A stretch of DNA of 64,000 nt from Micromonospora wenchangensis (GTDB lineage: Bacteria > Actinomycetota > Actinomycetes > Mycobacteriales > Micromonosporaceae), in NCBI RefSeq assembly GCF_002210435.1, contig NZ_MZMV01000007.1, forward strand, positions 1-64,000, given 5' to 3'. The translations under genes and the position numbers were made by a program. The first letter of the stretch is position 1, and every line of letters begins with the position of its first letter. Shown here one piece after another: positions 49,559 to 58,742 of the stretch. The notes under the pieces were generated by a model that worked only from the letters and a program-made list of their open reading frames with translations, did no database searches and was not told where the DNA came from.

Positions 49559-51328
49559 TCAGCGCGGTGCGTTCGGACGCAACGCGATGGCCTTCAGGAA
49601 GATGTCACCGATCTTGGACGGGTCCTCGGTGACGAAGGCGCCGCCACCGGTGACGTTGGTGATGGACTGGAGTTCGGCCTTGGAGACCTCGCTGCCGATG
49701 CCGATGATGACCACCTGCACCGGGCGCTCCGGGTCGTTGAGCTGCTTGAGCCGGCTGATCAGCGCGCTCTGCGAGATGCCGTTCTTGTCCTCGTTCTTGC
49801 CGTCGGTGAACAGCACCACCGAGTTGACCCGGCCGGGTTCCCAACCGTCCTGGACGGTCTTGTACGCCGCCAGCATGGTGTCGTACAGGCCGGTGTCGCC
49901 GCTGGACGGGCGGATGCCGGCGAGCCCCTGCTCCAGCTTGCCCCGGTTGCCGGACAGCGGGCTGATCGGCTCGATCTCCCGCCAGTCCCGCGAGCCGACC
50001 AGCTCGGTGGAGAAGGTCCACAGCCCGATCGACCAGGAGTCGTCGAAGAGGTTCAGGCCCCGGCTGGCCGCCGCCACGGTCACCTGCTCCCGGCTGGCGT
50101 TGTTGGCCGACGGGACGGGGGCCTTCATCGAGCCGGAGACGTCGATGACGCAGAGCATCCGCCCGGACTGGGTGGCGATCGACCAGCCGGAGACCGCACG
50201 GTCTATGGCCACCGGGTCCAGGCCACCGGCGGCGGTCCCCCCGGACGGGGGCACGGCCGTACCGCCGCCGGCCGGGCTCGGCGCGCCCTGCGGCGCCTTG
50301 AAGCCCTCGCCCCAGTTGCCGTCCGGCGCGCGCAGCGACTGCACGGCCAGCCGGTTCTTGAAGCCCTGCGTGGTGAGCAGCTCGAAGAGCACCTTCGCGG
50401 CCGACGCCTTGGCCTGGTCGATCCCGGGGAGCACCGCGTACGGGTAGTCCAGCGGCATCGGCGACGGCTCCAGGTAGAGCGCGGCCAGCGGGATCGGCGG
50501 CTTGGTGTTGTTGTAGGCGATGACATCCTCCTCCGACAGCGCGGCGGCACCGAGCGCGCTGGCGATGGAGGTCGGGTCGTTGGAGCGCGGGAACCGGGCC
50601 AGCAGGTCCTGCCGCAGCGCCGAGCGGCCGGTGGCCAGCGCCCGCAGGGCGGCAGTGGTCGCCTGCTGCGCGTCGCCGCCCCCGCCGCTGGCCGCGGCGG
50701 TCAGGGAGAGCAGGCCGGAGAGCCCGGCGGCGTCCTGGGTCGGCTCGACGATGCCGGCCCGCAGCGGCTTGTCGCCGCGTACGGCGCGCAGCATGTCGTT
50801 CCAGGTGAGCTTCTTCTCCGGCCAGCCGAACTTGGTGCTGGCCACCGGCTGCGGCATGGCCACCACGATGGGACTGCGGGCGATCGAGGCGCCGTTGCCG
50901 GGGGCGAACGCGGTGGCGCCGCCGCTCTTGAGGCGCAGCAGCCAGGTCGACGAGTCCGGAATCCACACGTCGGGGGTGACCGCGGTGCCGCTGGCCTGTC
51001 CCACCCCGGCGAGGCTGGCCCCGTGCTTGCTGGCCACCGCGGCGGCCACCTCCACCGGTTCGGAGGCGGTGACGTTCACCTTGATGCAGGTGCCACCGAC
51101 CGCCGCCCCGTCCGTCGTCCACTGGGCCGCCGCCGCCTCGACGGCCGGCGCGACCTCGGGCGCGGCGGCCACGGCGAGCTGGATCTCCCCCGAGCAGGAC
51201 GGTCCGGCCAACTGCTGGTAACCGACCCAGGAGCCGCCGACCACGACGACGAGCGCGGTCGCCGCCAGGGCGGCGCCCGCTCCACGGATACTTGAACGCA
51301 TGCGATGGCGGCCAGACACGCTGACCAT
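49559..51328 (-). CDS. Secreted or anchored substrate-binding-like plus VWA protein
   Basis: A 589-residue protein with an uncleaved-looking N-terminal helix (IRGAGAALAATALVVVVGGSWVGY). Residues ~45-360 resemble a periplasmic solute-binding fold (SBP_bac_11-like; APEVAPAVEAAAAQW, PDVWIPDSSTWLLR, SIARSPIVVAMPQPVA). Residues ~390-585 are a von Willebrand A domain with the MIDAS motif DVSGSM (396-401), TGLYDTML and LFTDGKNEDKNGIS. It is probably exposed outside the membrane and binds protein or metal ligands. Start ATG 51328 has no strong ribosome-binding site; ATG 51301 is the alternative. Function unknown. Confidence 0.83.
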   Translation of the reverse strand: MVSVSGRHRMRSSIRGAGAALAATALVVVVGGSWVGYQQLAGPSCSGEIQLAVAAAPEVAPAVEAAAAQWTTDGAAVGGTCIKVNVTASEPVEVAAAVASKHGASLAGVGQASGTAVTPDVWIPDSSTWLLRLKSGGATAFAPGNGASIARSPIVVAMPQPVASTKFGWPEKKLTWNDMLRAVRGDKPLRAGIVEPTQDAAGLSGLLSLTAAASGGGGDAQQATTAALRALATGRSALRQDLLARFPRSNDPTSIASALGAAALSEEDVIAYNNTKPPIPLAALYLEPSPMPLDYPYAVLPGIDQAKASAAKVLFELLTTQGFKNRLAVQSLRAPDGNWGEGFKAPQGAPSPAGGGTAVPPSGGTAAGGLDPVAIDRAVSGWSIATQSGRMLCVIDVSGSMKAPVPSANNASREQVTVAAASRGLNLFDDSWSIGLWTFSTELVGSRDWREIEPISPLSGNRGKLEQGLAGIRPSSGDTGLYDTMLAAYKTVQDGWEPGRVNSVVLFTDGKNEDKNGISQSALISRLKQLNDPERPVQVVIIGIGSEVSKAELQSITNVTGGGAFVTEDPSKIGDIFLKAIALRPNAPR

Positions 51329-51466
51329 CTTGCGTATCTCGTTCGCTTTCTGCCATGACCGTTCGGACGAAAGTTACGCAGGAGAAACAGTTGATCACTA
51401 TTTCGGTACCCTGAGTAACTAAATCGTCTCGTGACGTGGCACCGATCCACCCCGGACGGACGTGTG

Positions 51467-52498
51467 TCAGGGCAGTACGCAGGTCGGACTGCCGGTGGGC
51501 ACCGGCTCGCCCACCGGCGACGGCACGCCCGACTCGGGGTCGACCCAAAACACCCGGATCATGTCGGCCCGCTCGTCGGCGACGTACAGGTGCCGGCCGG
51601 CGAACGCGAAGTGCCGGGGCCACTCCCCGCCGGTGTCGACCTCGTCGACCAGCCGGGGCAACTCCCCGTCGAGGGCGAAGACCGCCACCGTGCCGACCCC
51701 CCGGTTGCCCAGGTAGAGGAAGCGGCCGTCCGGGCCCACCGTGATCTCCGACGGCTGGACGTGACCGGCCCGCCCGCTGGCGTCCACCCGGCCCCGCTGG
51801 TGCAGCGCCCCGTCGGCGGTCAGCTCGTAGGCGGTCACCGTCGCGTCCAGCTCACCGGCGAGCCAGCACCGCCGCCCGTCGGGATGCCGGGCCAGGTGCC
51901 GGGGGCCGGTGCCCGCGACCGCGTGCACCCGGGGCGCTCGGGGGGTCAGCCGGCCGGTCGCGGCGTCCAGGTCGTACCGGTAGACCGAGTCGGTGCCCAG
52001 GTCGACGGCGAGCAGCGGGCCGGTGCCGGGATCGGGCGACACCATGTGACAGTGCGCCTGCTCCTGCCGCTGCGGGTCCGGACCGTGCCCCTGGTGGACC
52101 ACCAGGTCGGTACGTTCCCCGGGCACCCCCTGCCCGTCCAGCGGCAGCACGGCGACGCTGCCCCCGCCGTAGTTGGCCACGAAGAGGTGCCCACCGTCCG
52201 GGGCGACCGCCAGGTGCGCCGGCTCGGCACCGCCGGTCGACCGGACCCCCAGCGGGGTCAGCCCGCCGTCGGGACCGACCGCGAACGCGCTCACCTGCCC
52301 CTCGGGCAGCTCGTTGACCGCGTAGAGCACCGGCCGGGACGGGTGCCGGACGAGGAAGGACGGCGCCGGGGTCACCGCGACCGTGCCGAGCGGGGTCAGT
52401 TCCCCCGACTCCGGGTCCCGCCGGGCGGCGACGATGCCCTCCCCGCGCCCGCCCGTGTCCGCCGTGTAACCGCCGATGTGGACGATCGTCCCCGTCAC
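51467..52498 (-). CDS. Lactonase-fold (6-phosphogluconolactonase-like) beta-propeller protein
   Basis: A 343-residue seven-bladed propeller of the lactonase (YbhE/Pgl) family: HIGGYTADTGGRGEGIVAARR, FLVRHPSRPVLYAVNE, LFVANYGGGSVAVLPLDGQG, HCHMVSPDPGTGPLLAVDLG, GTGPRHLARHPDG, QPSEITVGPDGRFLYLGNRG. Homologues hydrolyse 6-phosphogluconolactone or muconolactone-like substrates; a specific role is not certain. GTG 52498 was chosen (GGAGGGG upstream). No signal peptide. A single gene between the VWA gene and the conservon. Confidence 0.82.
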   Translation of the reverse strand: MTGTIVHIGGYTADTGGRGEGIVAARRDPESGELTPLGTVAVTPAPSFLVRHPSRPVLYAVNELPEGQVSAFAVGPDGGLTPLGVRSTGGAEPAHLAVAPDGGHLFVANYGGGSVAVLPLDGQGVPGERTDLVVHQGHGPDPQRQEQAHCHMVSPDPGTGPLLAVDLGTDSVYRYDLDAATGRLTPRAPRVHAVAGTGPRHLARHPDGRRCWLAGELDATVTAYELTADGALHQRGRVDASGRAGHVQPSEITVGPDGRFLYLGNRGVGTVAVFALDGELPRLVDEVDTGGEWPRHFAFAGRHLYVADERADMIRVFWVDPESGVPSPVGEPVPTGSPTCVLP

Positions 52499-52606
52499 CG
52501 AACCACCCCTCCGCCGAATCCCGCCGTCGCTCCCAGGCTTCCCCCGATCCGCCGCCGGCATCCCCGGTTTCCCGGTTTTCCTCGGCCCGGCAGGGGTGCG
52601 GGCCGG

Positions 52607-53209
52607 TCAGCCTACCGGGACCGGTTCGCCGCGCTGCCGGGCCACGTGCTCGACCAGCGAGATCAGCACCAGCTTGCCGGACTGCCGGTCCCGGGCGTCG
52701 CAGAGCATCACCGGCACCTCCGGCTCGATGTCCAACGCCTGCCGCACCGCGTCGACGCCGAACCGGCGGGTGTCCTCGAAACAGTTGACCCCCACCACGA
52801 ACGGGATGCCACGCTGCTCGAAGTAGTCGATCGACGGGAAGCAGTCGGCCAGCCGGCGGGTGTCGGCCAGCACCACCGCGCCGAGCGCGCCGAAGGCCAA
52901 CTCGTCCCAGAGGAACCAGAACCGGTCCTGCCCGGGGGTGCCGAACAGGTAGACCTGGAGATCGTCGGTGATGGTGATCCGGCCGAAGTCCATCGCCACC
53001 GTGGTGGTCGACTTCCCCTCCACCCCGGACAGGTCGTCGGTGCCGACGCCGGCGTCGGTCAGCACCTCCTCGGTCTGCAACGGGCGGACCTCGCTGAGCG
53101 CGCTCACCAACGTCGTCTTGCCGGCGCCGAAGCCACCGGCAATGAGGATCTTGAGAGCCAGCGGCAGCCGGTCCGCTGAGGAGTCGCGATCAGAGCGCAC
53201 GTAGTCCAC
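52607..53209 (-). CDS. cvnD: Conservon GTPase-like ATP/GTP-binding protein (CvnD)
   Basis: A 200-residue protein with the CvnD features: P-loop GGFGAGKTTLVSALSEV near residue 28, then TTVAMDFGRITI, VYLFGTPGQDRFWFLWDEL (G3) and a guanine-recognition-like VGVNCFED. It is the last gene of a complete four-gene conservon. In streptomycetes the CvnA-D proteins form a membrane-associated complex resembling eukaryotic G-protein signalling. Start GTG 53209 overlaps CvnC by 20 bp; GTG 53200 is the alternative. Confidence 0.92.
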   Translation of the reverse strand: MDYVRSDRDSSADRLPLALKILIAGGFGAGKTTLVSALSEVRPLQTEEVLTDAGVGTDDLSGVEGKSTTTVAMDFGRITITDDLQVYLFGTPGQDRFWFLWDELAFGALGAVVLADTRRLADCFPSIDYFEQRGIPFVVGVNCFEDTRRFGVDAVRQALDIEPEVPVMLCDARDRQSGKLVLISLVEHVARQRGEPVPVG

Positions 53210-53579
53210 TGACCACCGCCTTGAGAATGTCGTCGTCGGGAAGGCCGGCGGCGGCCGGCGGTTCGTGCACGGTGACCAGCCCACGGGCGAGCAGGTCACC
53301 GAGGAGCACCTGGACCACCCCGAGGGCGAGATCCAGGTCGGCGGCGAGATCCACCACCGCCACCGGCTGCCGGGCGCACTCCACCAGCCGACGGTGCTCG
53401 GGTTGCAGCCCCGGCTGGCCGTACGGGTCGACGCCCGCCGTGGCCAGCACGTAGGCCACCAGGTCGAAGCCGCCGACGGCCGGCCGCACCCGGCCACCGG
53501 TCAGGGTGTACGGGCGCACCACCGGACCGGCCGCGCCGTCCAACCACTCGTGCTGGTGACCCGGCTGCTCAGCCCGCAT
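53190..53579 (-). CDS. cvnC: Conservon DUF742 protein (CvnC)
   Basis: A 129-residue DUF742 protein: VVRPYTLTGGRVRPAVGGFDLVAYVLATAG, EHRRLVECARQPVAVVDLAADLDLALGVVQVLLGDLLARGLV in pieces, a winged-helix-like fold. It is translated from within the end of the roadblock gene (11-bp overlap) and itself overlaps cvnD. It is thought to bridge the other conservon members. Confidence 0.9.
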   Translation of the reverse strand: MRAEQPGHQHEWLDGAAGPVVRPYTLTGGRVRPAVGGFDLVAYVLATAGVDPYGQPGLQPEHRRLVECARQPVAVVDLAADLDLALGVVQVLLGDLLARGLVTVHEPPAAAGLPDDDILKAVVSGLRAL

Positions 53580-53991
53580 CGGCGATCCCCGCCGCCGCCC
53601 TGGCCGGCGCGGTCAGGTTCTCGCCGACCCGGACGACCAGCATCGCCATCTCGTAGGCCACCAGGCCGATGTCGGCGTCCGCCGCGCAGGCCACCGCCAG
53701 GCAGGCGCCCTGCCCGGCGGCGGTAACGAAGAGGTACGCCTCCTCCATCTCCACCACCGTCTGCCGGACGCCACCGGCGGCCAACTGCCGGCTGGCCCCC
53801 TTGGCCAGGCTGGAGAAGCCCGAGGCCAGCGCGCAGAGGTGTTCGGCGTCGGCCCGGTCCAGCCCGGCGGAGGCACCGAGCAGCAGGCCGTCGGCGGAGA
53901 GGACCACCGCCTGCTGGGCCGCCGGCACCCGCTCCACCAGTTCGTCGAGCAACCAGCCGAGATCGGCGTTCTGCCGTGTCGTGTGCACCAC
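53569..53991 (-). CDS. cvnB: Conservon roadblock/LC7 protein (CvnB)
   Basis: A 140-residue roadblock/LC7 domain protein: LGWLLDELVERVPAAQQAVVLSADGLLLGASAGLDRADAEHLCALASGF in pieces, then LVAYEMAMLVVRVGENL. Roadblock proteins act as regulators of small GTPases, matching CvnD downstream. GTG 53991 shares one base with the TAG of cvnA, so the operon is translationally coupled throughout. Confidence 0.92.
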   Translation of the reverse strand: MVHTTRQNADLGWLLDELVERVPAAQQAVVLSADGLLLGASAGLDRADAEHLCALASGFSSLAKGASRQLAAGGVRQTVVEMEEAYLFVTAAGQGACLAVACAADADIGLVAYEMAMLVVRVGENLTAPARAAAGIADAG

Positions 53992-56333
53992 TAGGCGTCC
54001 CTCTCAGTCGCGGTCGGATCGGGCGTCGCCACCGGGCCGGCCGGCGACGGGGATGTCCCGGCGTCGGACCGCCCCGGGTCGCCGCCCGCGGTCGGGGCGG
54101 GTCGGGCCGGCGGGACCGGATGGACGCCGCTGCTGTCCAGCCGCCCCCGGGCGGTGCCGGCCTGCAGGGCCGACATCTGCCGCCGCACCTCCTCGGGGGA
54201 GCGGGTGGTGGACGTGTCGGGGCCGGCCGGCGGGCGCGGGGGGCGGGCCACCGGGCCCCGGCGGCGGACCCGGCGGGGCAGGCCGTCGCCGTCGGCGGCG
54301 GCCTCCACCGACGAGGTACGGGCCGGCGCGAACGGCAGCACCGTCTGGTCCGGTCGCTCCCGGGTGGTCCGGGTGTTCCGCGGCCGGGGCAGGGTGGTCA
54401 GCCGGGTCACCGACGCCGCCGGACGGTCCCGGGTGGGCGGGGCGATCGGCGGCTCCTCGGTGATCAGGTCGGCAGGGAGGCTCACCAGCGCGGTGAGCCC
54501 GACCGGCGTCCCGGCCCGCAGGGTGACCCGGACACCGTGCCGGGCGGCCAGCCGGGAGACCACGAACAGGCCGAGCCGGGCGCTGTCGGCCGGGTCGAAC
54601 TCGGGCGGGGTGGCCAGCCGCCGGTTGGCGTCCTCCACCGCCTGCGGCGTCATCCCGAGCCCGTGGTCGGTGATCTCGACGAGGTAGCCGTCGACGACCG
54701 GCGCTCCGGTCACCTCGACCCGGCGCTCCGGCGGGGAGAAGGCGGTCGCGTTCTCGATCAGCTCGGCGAGCAGGTGGATGACGTCGGCGACGGCCCGGCC
54801 GAGCAGCCCGGCCGGCTCGACCCGGCCGATGTCCACCCGGTCGTACGCCTCGACCTCGGAGATCGCGCCGCGCAGCACGTCCAGCAGGGCGACCGGCTGC
54901 CGCCAGCCCCGGCCCGGCGCCGCCCCGGCCAGGATGACCAGGTCCTCGGCGTGCCGGCGCAGCCGGGTCGCCAGGTGGTCGACGCGGAACAGCTCGGCCA
55001 GCTCGTCCGGGTCCTCGGCGCGGCGCTCCATCCGGTCGAGCACGGCGAGCTGCCGGTGCACCAGGCCCTGGCTGCGCCGGGCGAGGTTGAGGAAGACCTC
55101 GTTCAACCCCCGACGCAGCGTCACCTCGTCGATCGCCGAGCGCACCGCCACCCGGCTGACCTCGGTGAACGCCCGGCCGACGTCACCGATCTCGTCCGCG
55201 CCGTAGGACAGCGGCGGGGCCTCCCGGGCCACGTCGACCTGCTCGCCCCGGCGCAGCCGGGCCACCACGTCGGGCAGCCGGTGCCCGGCCAGTTCCAGCG
55301 CCGCGTTGCGGACGGCGGACAACCGGCGGGCCAGCGTCCGCCCGACCCGGACGGCGACCAGCAGCGACACCCCGATCGCGACGAGGCCCAGCACCCCGGC
55401 GACGCCGAGACGCAGCAGGATCGTGACGGCGACCGGCACGGACCGTTCGGCCAGCCCGTCGGCCTGGCTGAGTTCGAAGTCGCGCAGCTCCTGCTGGACG
55501 GCCTCCTGGCTGACCTGCCAGGTACGCGGGTCGATCGGCGGGAGGCCGGACGGCCCGGCGCTGAGCAGCTGCTCCTGCATGGTGCGGAGCCGGACGAACA
55601 CCTCCCCCTCCACCAGCCGCTGGTAGGCGGCCCGGTCGGCGGCCGGCAGGTCGGCCACCGCCGACTCGGCGAGGAACCGTTCGTTGGCGATGGTCTGCAC
55701 CAGCCGCAGGTGCTCGCCCTCGGTGAACCGGCCGGCGACGAACGCACCGGCGAGGATCGCGTCGGTCTGGCCGAGCAGTTCGCGGGAGCGGCCGACCGCG
55801 GTCAGGGCGAGCGCCTGACGGTTCAACTCGGCGTCGGGCAGCGCCGCCGTCGCGGCGAACGCCTGGAAGGCCGAGGAGATCATGCCGCTGTACAGGCCGA
55901 TGGCGCCGGCCCGGTCGACCTGCCGGCGGTCGATGAACCCCCGGCCGGCCGGCAACGCCTCCAGGGCGGCGCCGAGCGCGTCGAGCCGGGCGTTGAGCAG
56001 GTCACCGGCGGCGTCCCGCAGCGCGTCGCCGTCCATCGACCGGCGCAGCTCGACGATCGCCTCGTCGGTGCGTCGCCGCTGGTCGGCGAGGGCGGGCAGG
56101 GTGCCGGTGCCGGCCAGTTGGATCACCGAGGCCCGGCGCTCCCGTTGCAGCTCGGCCACCACCCGTTCGCCGGGTCGACCGAAGTCCGCAAGCAGGGTCC
56201 GGGCGGCGAGCAGGTCGAGCGCCGGCCCGAAGGTCAACGTCGTGGCGAAGATCCAGAGCGCCAGGAGGGCGGCCACCGGGGTGACGACCAGGGCGGTCAG
56301 CTTGGCGCGGATCGGCCAGTCGCGGGTGTCCAT
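53991..56333 (-). CDS. cvnA: Conservon sensor histidine kinase (CvnA)
   Basis: A 780-residue membrane kinase. TM1 (~15-35, LTALVVTPVAALLALWIF) and TM2 (~298-320) flank a nitrate/nitrite-sensor-like extracellular domain (~36-297). A HAMP-like region, the dimerisation segment and an ATPase domain (~480-600; HLLAELIENATAFSPPE N-box, DHGLGMTP, SARLGLFVVSRLAARHGVRVTLRAG) follow, then a long disordered tail (~620-780). The tail has repeated Arg/Pro-rich stretches typical of CvnA. A conventional phospho-acceptor His is not obvious. First gene of the conservon. ATG 56333 has GAGGAC upstream. Confidence 0.92.
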   Translation of the reverse strand: MDTRDWPIRAKLTALVVTPVAALLALWIFATTLTFGPALDLLAARTLLADFGRPGERVVAELQRERRASVIQLAGTGTLPALADQRRRTDEAIVELRRSMDGDALRDAAGDLLNARLDALGAALEALPAGRGFIDRRQVDRAGAIGLYSGMISSAFQAFAATAALPDAELNRQALALTAVGRSRELLGQTDAILAGAFVAGRFTEGEHLRLVQTIANERFLAESAVADLPAADRAAYQRLVEGEVFVRLRTMQEQLLSAGPSGLPPIDPRTWQVSQEAVQQELRDFELSQADGLAERSVPVAVTILLRLGVAGVLGLVAIGVSLLVAVRVGRTLARRLSAVRNAALELAGHRLPDVVARLRRGEQVDVAREAPPLSYGADEIGDVGRAFTEVSRVAVRSAIDEVTLRRGLNEVFLNLARRSQGLVHRQLAVLDRMERRAEDPDELAELFRVDHLATRLRRHAEDLVILAGAAPGRGWRQPVALLDVLRGAISEVEAYDRVDIGRVEPAGLLGRAVADVIHLLAELIENATAFSPPERRVEVTGAPVVDGYLVEITDHGLGMTPQAVEDANRRLATPPEFDPADSARLGLFVVSRLAARHGVRVTLRAGTPVGLTALVSLPADLITEEPPIAPPTRDRPAASVTRLTTLPRPRNTRTTRERPDQTVLPFAPARTSSVEAAADGDGLPRRVRRRGPVARPPRPPAGPDTSTTRSPEEVRRQMSALQAGTARGRLDSSGVHPVPPARPAPTAGGDPGRSDAGTSPSPAGPVATPDPTATERDA

Positions 56334-56765
56334 GAGTCCTCGCCCGGGCGGGAGTGTCGGCGGCGGCGCCGGCACCGACCGGGCGGTTCCGGCATCGATG
56401 CCGGGCACCGGCGCGGCACCTTGGGCAGGATACGTAATCCTGACGCCCAGCACTACCGTGCGTCTCCCGGCGTCACCGCTGCGTCGCCGCCCCGCCACCC
56501 GACGGGCCGTCCCGGCCGACCGGCGTCCGACCTGGCCGCAACCGGGTTGATCAGGCATCGGCGGTGGCCGCCGGGGGCCCGCGCCGACCCCGCGCCGGCC
56601 GGCGGGACCGATGGAAAAATGTGATCGGATTTCCACCCGATCGGCCCCCGGACGTACGTCGTGGCCACTTCGTCCCGGTCGGGATCGGCGTGGGCGGAGG
56701 AAATTCGCCGGATCGGGATTGGTGATCAGTGCGGGGAGGGAATACCGCAGGGCGAAGGAGGAGCC
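56334..56765. other. Divergent noncoding region upstream of cvnA
   Basis: About 430 bases without a convincing gene. A small palindrome GATCGG-N8-CCGATC lies at 56623-56642 within an A-rich stretch (GATGGAAAAATGTG at 56610-56623), a candidate regulator site for one of the flanking genes. No clear promoter was assigned. Confidence 0.4.
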
Positions 56766-57359
56766 ATGTCGCCCACGCAGATAGTCCTACTGGTTCTCGC
56801 CGTACTGGTGGTGGCGGCGCTGGTCGCCGTGGCCGTGGTGGCCAACCGCCGACGCGCCCTGCGGTCCCGGTTCGGCCCGGAGTACGACCGGGTGGTCGCG
56901 GAGCAGGACAGCCGTAGCGCCGCCGAGCGGGAACTGCGCGAGCGGGAGCGCCGCCACGCGGAGTTGACGCTCACCCCGCTCAGCCCGACCGACCGGGCCC
57001 GGTACGCCGCCGCCTGGGAGGAACTCCAGGTCCGCTTCGTCGACTCGCCGGCCGAGGCCGTCGGTGACGCCGACGAGCTGGTCAGCCGCCTGATCGCCGA
57101 CCGGGGCTACCCGACCGGGGAGTTCGCCGAGCAGGCCGCGCACCTGTCGGTGGAACACGCCCGCACCCTGACCCACTACCGGGAGGCGCACGAGATCCGG
57201 CTGCGCAACGAGCGTGGCGAGGCCGGCACCGAGGATCTCCGGCAGGCCGTCGTCCACTACCGCGCCCTCGTCGCCGACCTGCTCGGCGAGGAGCCGGTCG
57301 GACACCGCCTCCCGGAGCAGCAGCACCCGGACAGCCCGCAGGACGCCACCACCCGCTGA
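56766..57359 (+). CDS. Membrane-anchored protein with paired RFVD domain
   Basis: A 197-residue protein. One N-terminal helix (QIVLLVLAVLVVAALVAVAVV) anchors a charged coiled region (RSRFGPEYDRVVAEQDSRSA) and a helical domain (~80-185) with AAWEELQVRFVDSPAEAVGD, ADELVSRLIADRGYP and AVVHYRALVADLLGEE. The same domain recurs at the C-terminus of the next gene, so the two are paralogous partners. Small anchored proteins of this kind are widespread in actinobacteria, function unknown. ATG 56766 has GGAGGAG upstream. The cytoplasmic side carries the domain. Confidence 0.82.
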   Translation: MSPTQIVLLVLAVLVVAALVAVAVVANRRRALRSRFGPEYDRVVAEQDSRSAAERELRERERRHAELTLTPLSPTDRARYAAAWEELQVRFVDSPAEAVGDADELVSRLIADRGYPTGEFAEQAAHLSVEHARTLTHYREAHEIRLRNERGEAGTEDLRQAVVHYRALVADLLGEEPVGHRLPEQQHPDSPQDATTR

Positions 57360-57371
57360 GGAGACACCGCC

Positions 57372-58514
57372 ATGCGCCAGGACGAGCAGCAGTCGACCAC
57401 CGACCACCCCGAGGTCGTCCGGTCCACCCCGGTGGCGGTGCCGCCGCCGGATGCGGTGGACGCCGACCCCGTCGGCCGGCACGCCACGGCCCGCGACGAC
57501 CGGGACCGCGACGGCGTCGACGACCGGGCCGCCATCGACCACGACGACGACGGCATCGACGGCGACGGCTTCGACGACCGGGACGGCTTCGACAACCACG
57601 ACGGCTACTACGGCCCACGGAACGACGACGGCTTGCCCCTCGGCCGCCCGCGCTCCCGTGACGACGCCGACCGGGAGACGCCGGCCGGCACCGACCCGGA
57701 CGGGGACCGGCGGCCGGAGTTCCACGAGCCCGCGCCGCTGCCCACCGCCTTCGGGGCGACCAGCGTGGGCGACGCGGTGGCCGCGTCGGCGCTGGCCGGC
57801 GGACGGCCGCAGGACGAGCGGGACGCCCGCGACGAGGATCTCGCCGCGCCCGGTGACGGGGCGCCGGGGCGGACCGGGCCGTTCGACGACGAGCGCGCCG
57901 ACCCGACCGGGGCGGACCGGATCCACGACCGGGACCGCTGGTCGGCCGACCGCACCTCCGACGACCACCGCACCGGCACCGACGACATCGACGCCGGTGA
58001 CGTCAACGCCGGTGACGTCGACGCCACCGATCCGGACCGGGACGCCGACCGGCCGGCCCCGGTGACCGACGCCGCCGGCTACGGCAGCGCCACCCCGGCG
58101 ATGGTCGACCCGGACGCGACGGCCGACGGCGACGGGTCGACGGCGGCCGGCGTCGTCGCGGCCGGCACGGCCGGTGCGACCGGTGCCGCCGCTGCGGCGG
58201 CCGGTGCCGACGCCGAACGGTCGACGGGCGCGAACGTGCCAAGCGACGCGGCGACCCTGTTCGAGGCGGACGCCGCGCAGGGCTTCCGGGACCGGTGGCG
58301 CGACGTGCAGCTCCGGTTCGTCGACGACCCCCGGGGCGCGGCCGGCGAGGCGCAGTCGCTCGTCGAGGAGGCGATCGCGGCCCTGTCCGAGGCGCTCGCC
58401 GCGCAGAAGGAGAAGCTGGGCGGCTGGCAGGGCGCCGACGAGGCCGACACCGAGCAGCTCCGGGTGGCCGTCCGGCGGTACCGCGACTTCCTGGACCGCG
58501 TGCTGGGCCGCTGA
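57372..58514 (+). CDS. Asp-rich protein with C-terminal RFVD domain
   Basis: A 380-residue, very acidic protein. Residues ~30-90 contain DRDGVDDRAAIDHDDDGIDGD-type Asp-rich repeats like calcium-binding thrombospondin type 3 or dockerin motifs. The middle is low complexity, including repeats DAGDVNAGDVDA and a stretch of alanine/glycine near 245-270. The last ~100 residues repeat the domain of the previous gene: WRDVQLRFVDDPRGAAGEAQ, LVEEAIAALSEALAAQ, VAVRRYRDFLDRVLG. No signal peptide or membrane helix was seen. It lies 12 bp after its partner, so they are one operon; function unknown. Confidence 0.8.
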   Translation: MRQDEQQSTTDHPEVVRSTPVAVPPPDAVDADPVGRHATARDDRDRDGVDDRAAIDHDDDGIDGDGFDDRDGFDNHDGYYGPRNDDGLPLGRPRSRDDADRETPAGTDPDGDRRPEFHEPAPLPTAFGATSVGDAVAASALAGGRPQDERDARDEDLAAPGDGAPGRTGPFDDERADPTGADRIHDRDRWSADRTSDDHRTGTDDIDAGDVNAGDVDATDPDRDADRPAPVTDAAGYGSATPAMVDPDATADGDGSTAAGVVAAGTAGATGAAAAAAGADAERSTGANVPSDAATLFEADAAQGFRDRWRDVQLRFVDDPRGAAGEAQSLVEEAIAALSEALAAQKEKLGGWQGADEADTEQLRVAVRRYRDFLDRVLGR

Positions 58515-58598
58515 ACCGCCGCCGTACCGCCGCTGAAGTGCCGCGCGGACGGCCCGCCGGCACCGCACCGGGCCACCCACCGCCCGTGCTCCACCTCC

Positions 58599-58639
58599 GT
58601 CGACGCCCCGGCCGGGTCACTCCCGGCCGGGGCGTCGAC
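58599..58639 (+). terminator. Perfect 18-bp hairpin after the paired-domain operon
   Basis: GTCGACGCCCCGGCCGGG (58599-58616) pairs perfectly with its complement at 58622-58639 around TCACT, 85 bp after the stop and before the symporter gene. Confidence 0.75.
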
Positions 58640-58742
58640 CCTCTGCCCGCCGATTCGACCCGGACGTCAGGCATGAAAACCCGCAGGAGGGGTAATAGCG
58701 CGCCCGGCGAGCGTCGACGGCGCATCGGGAGGGTGGCGGACG

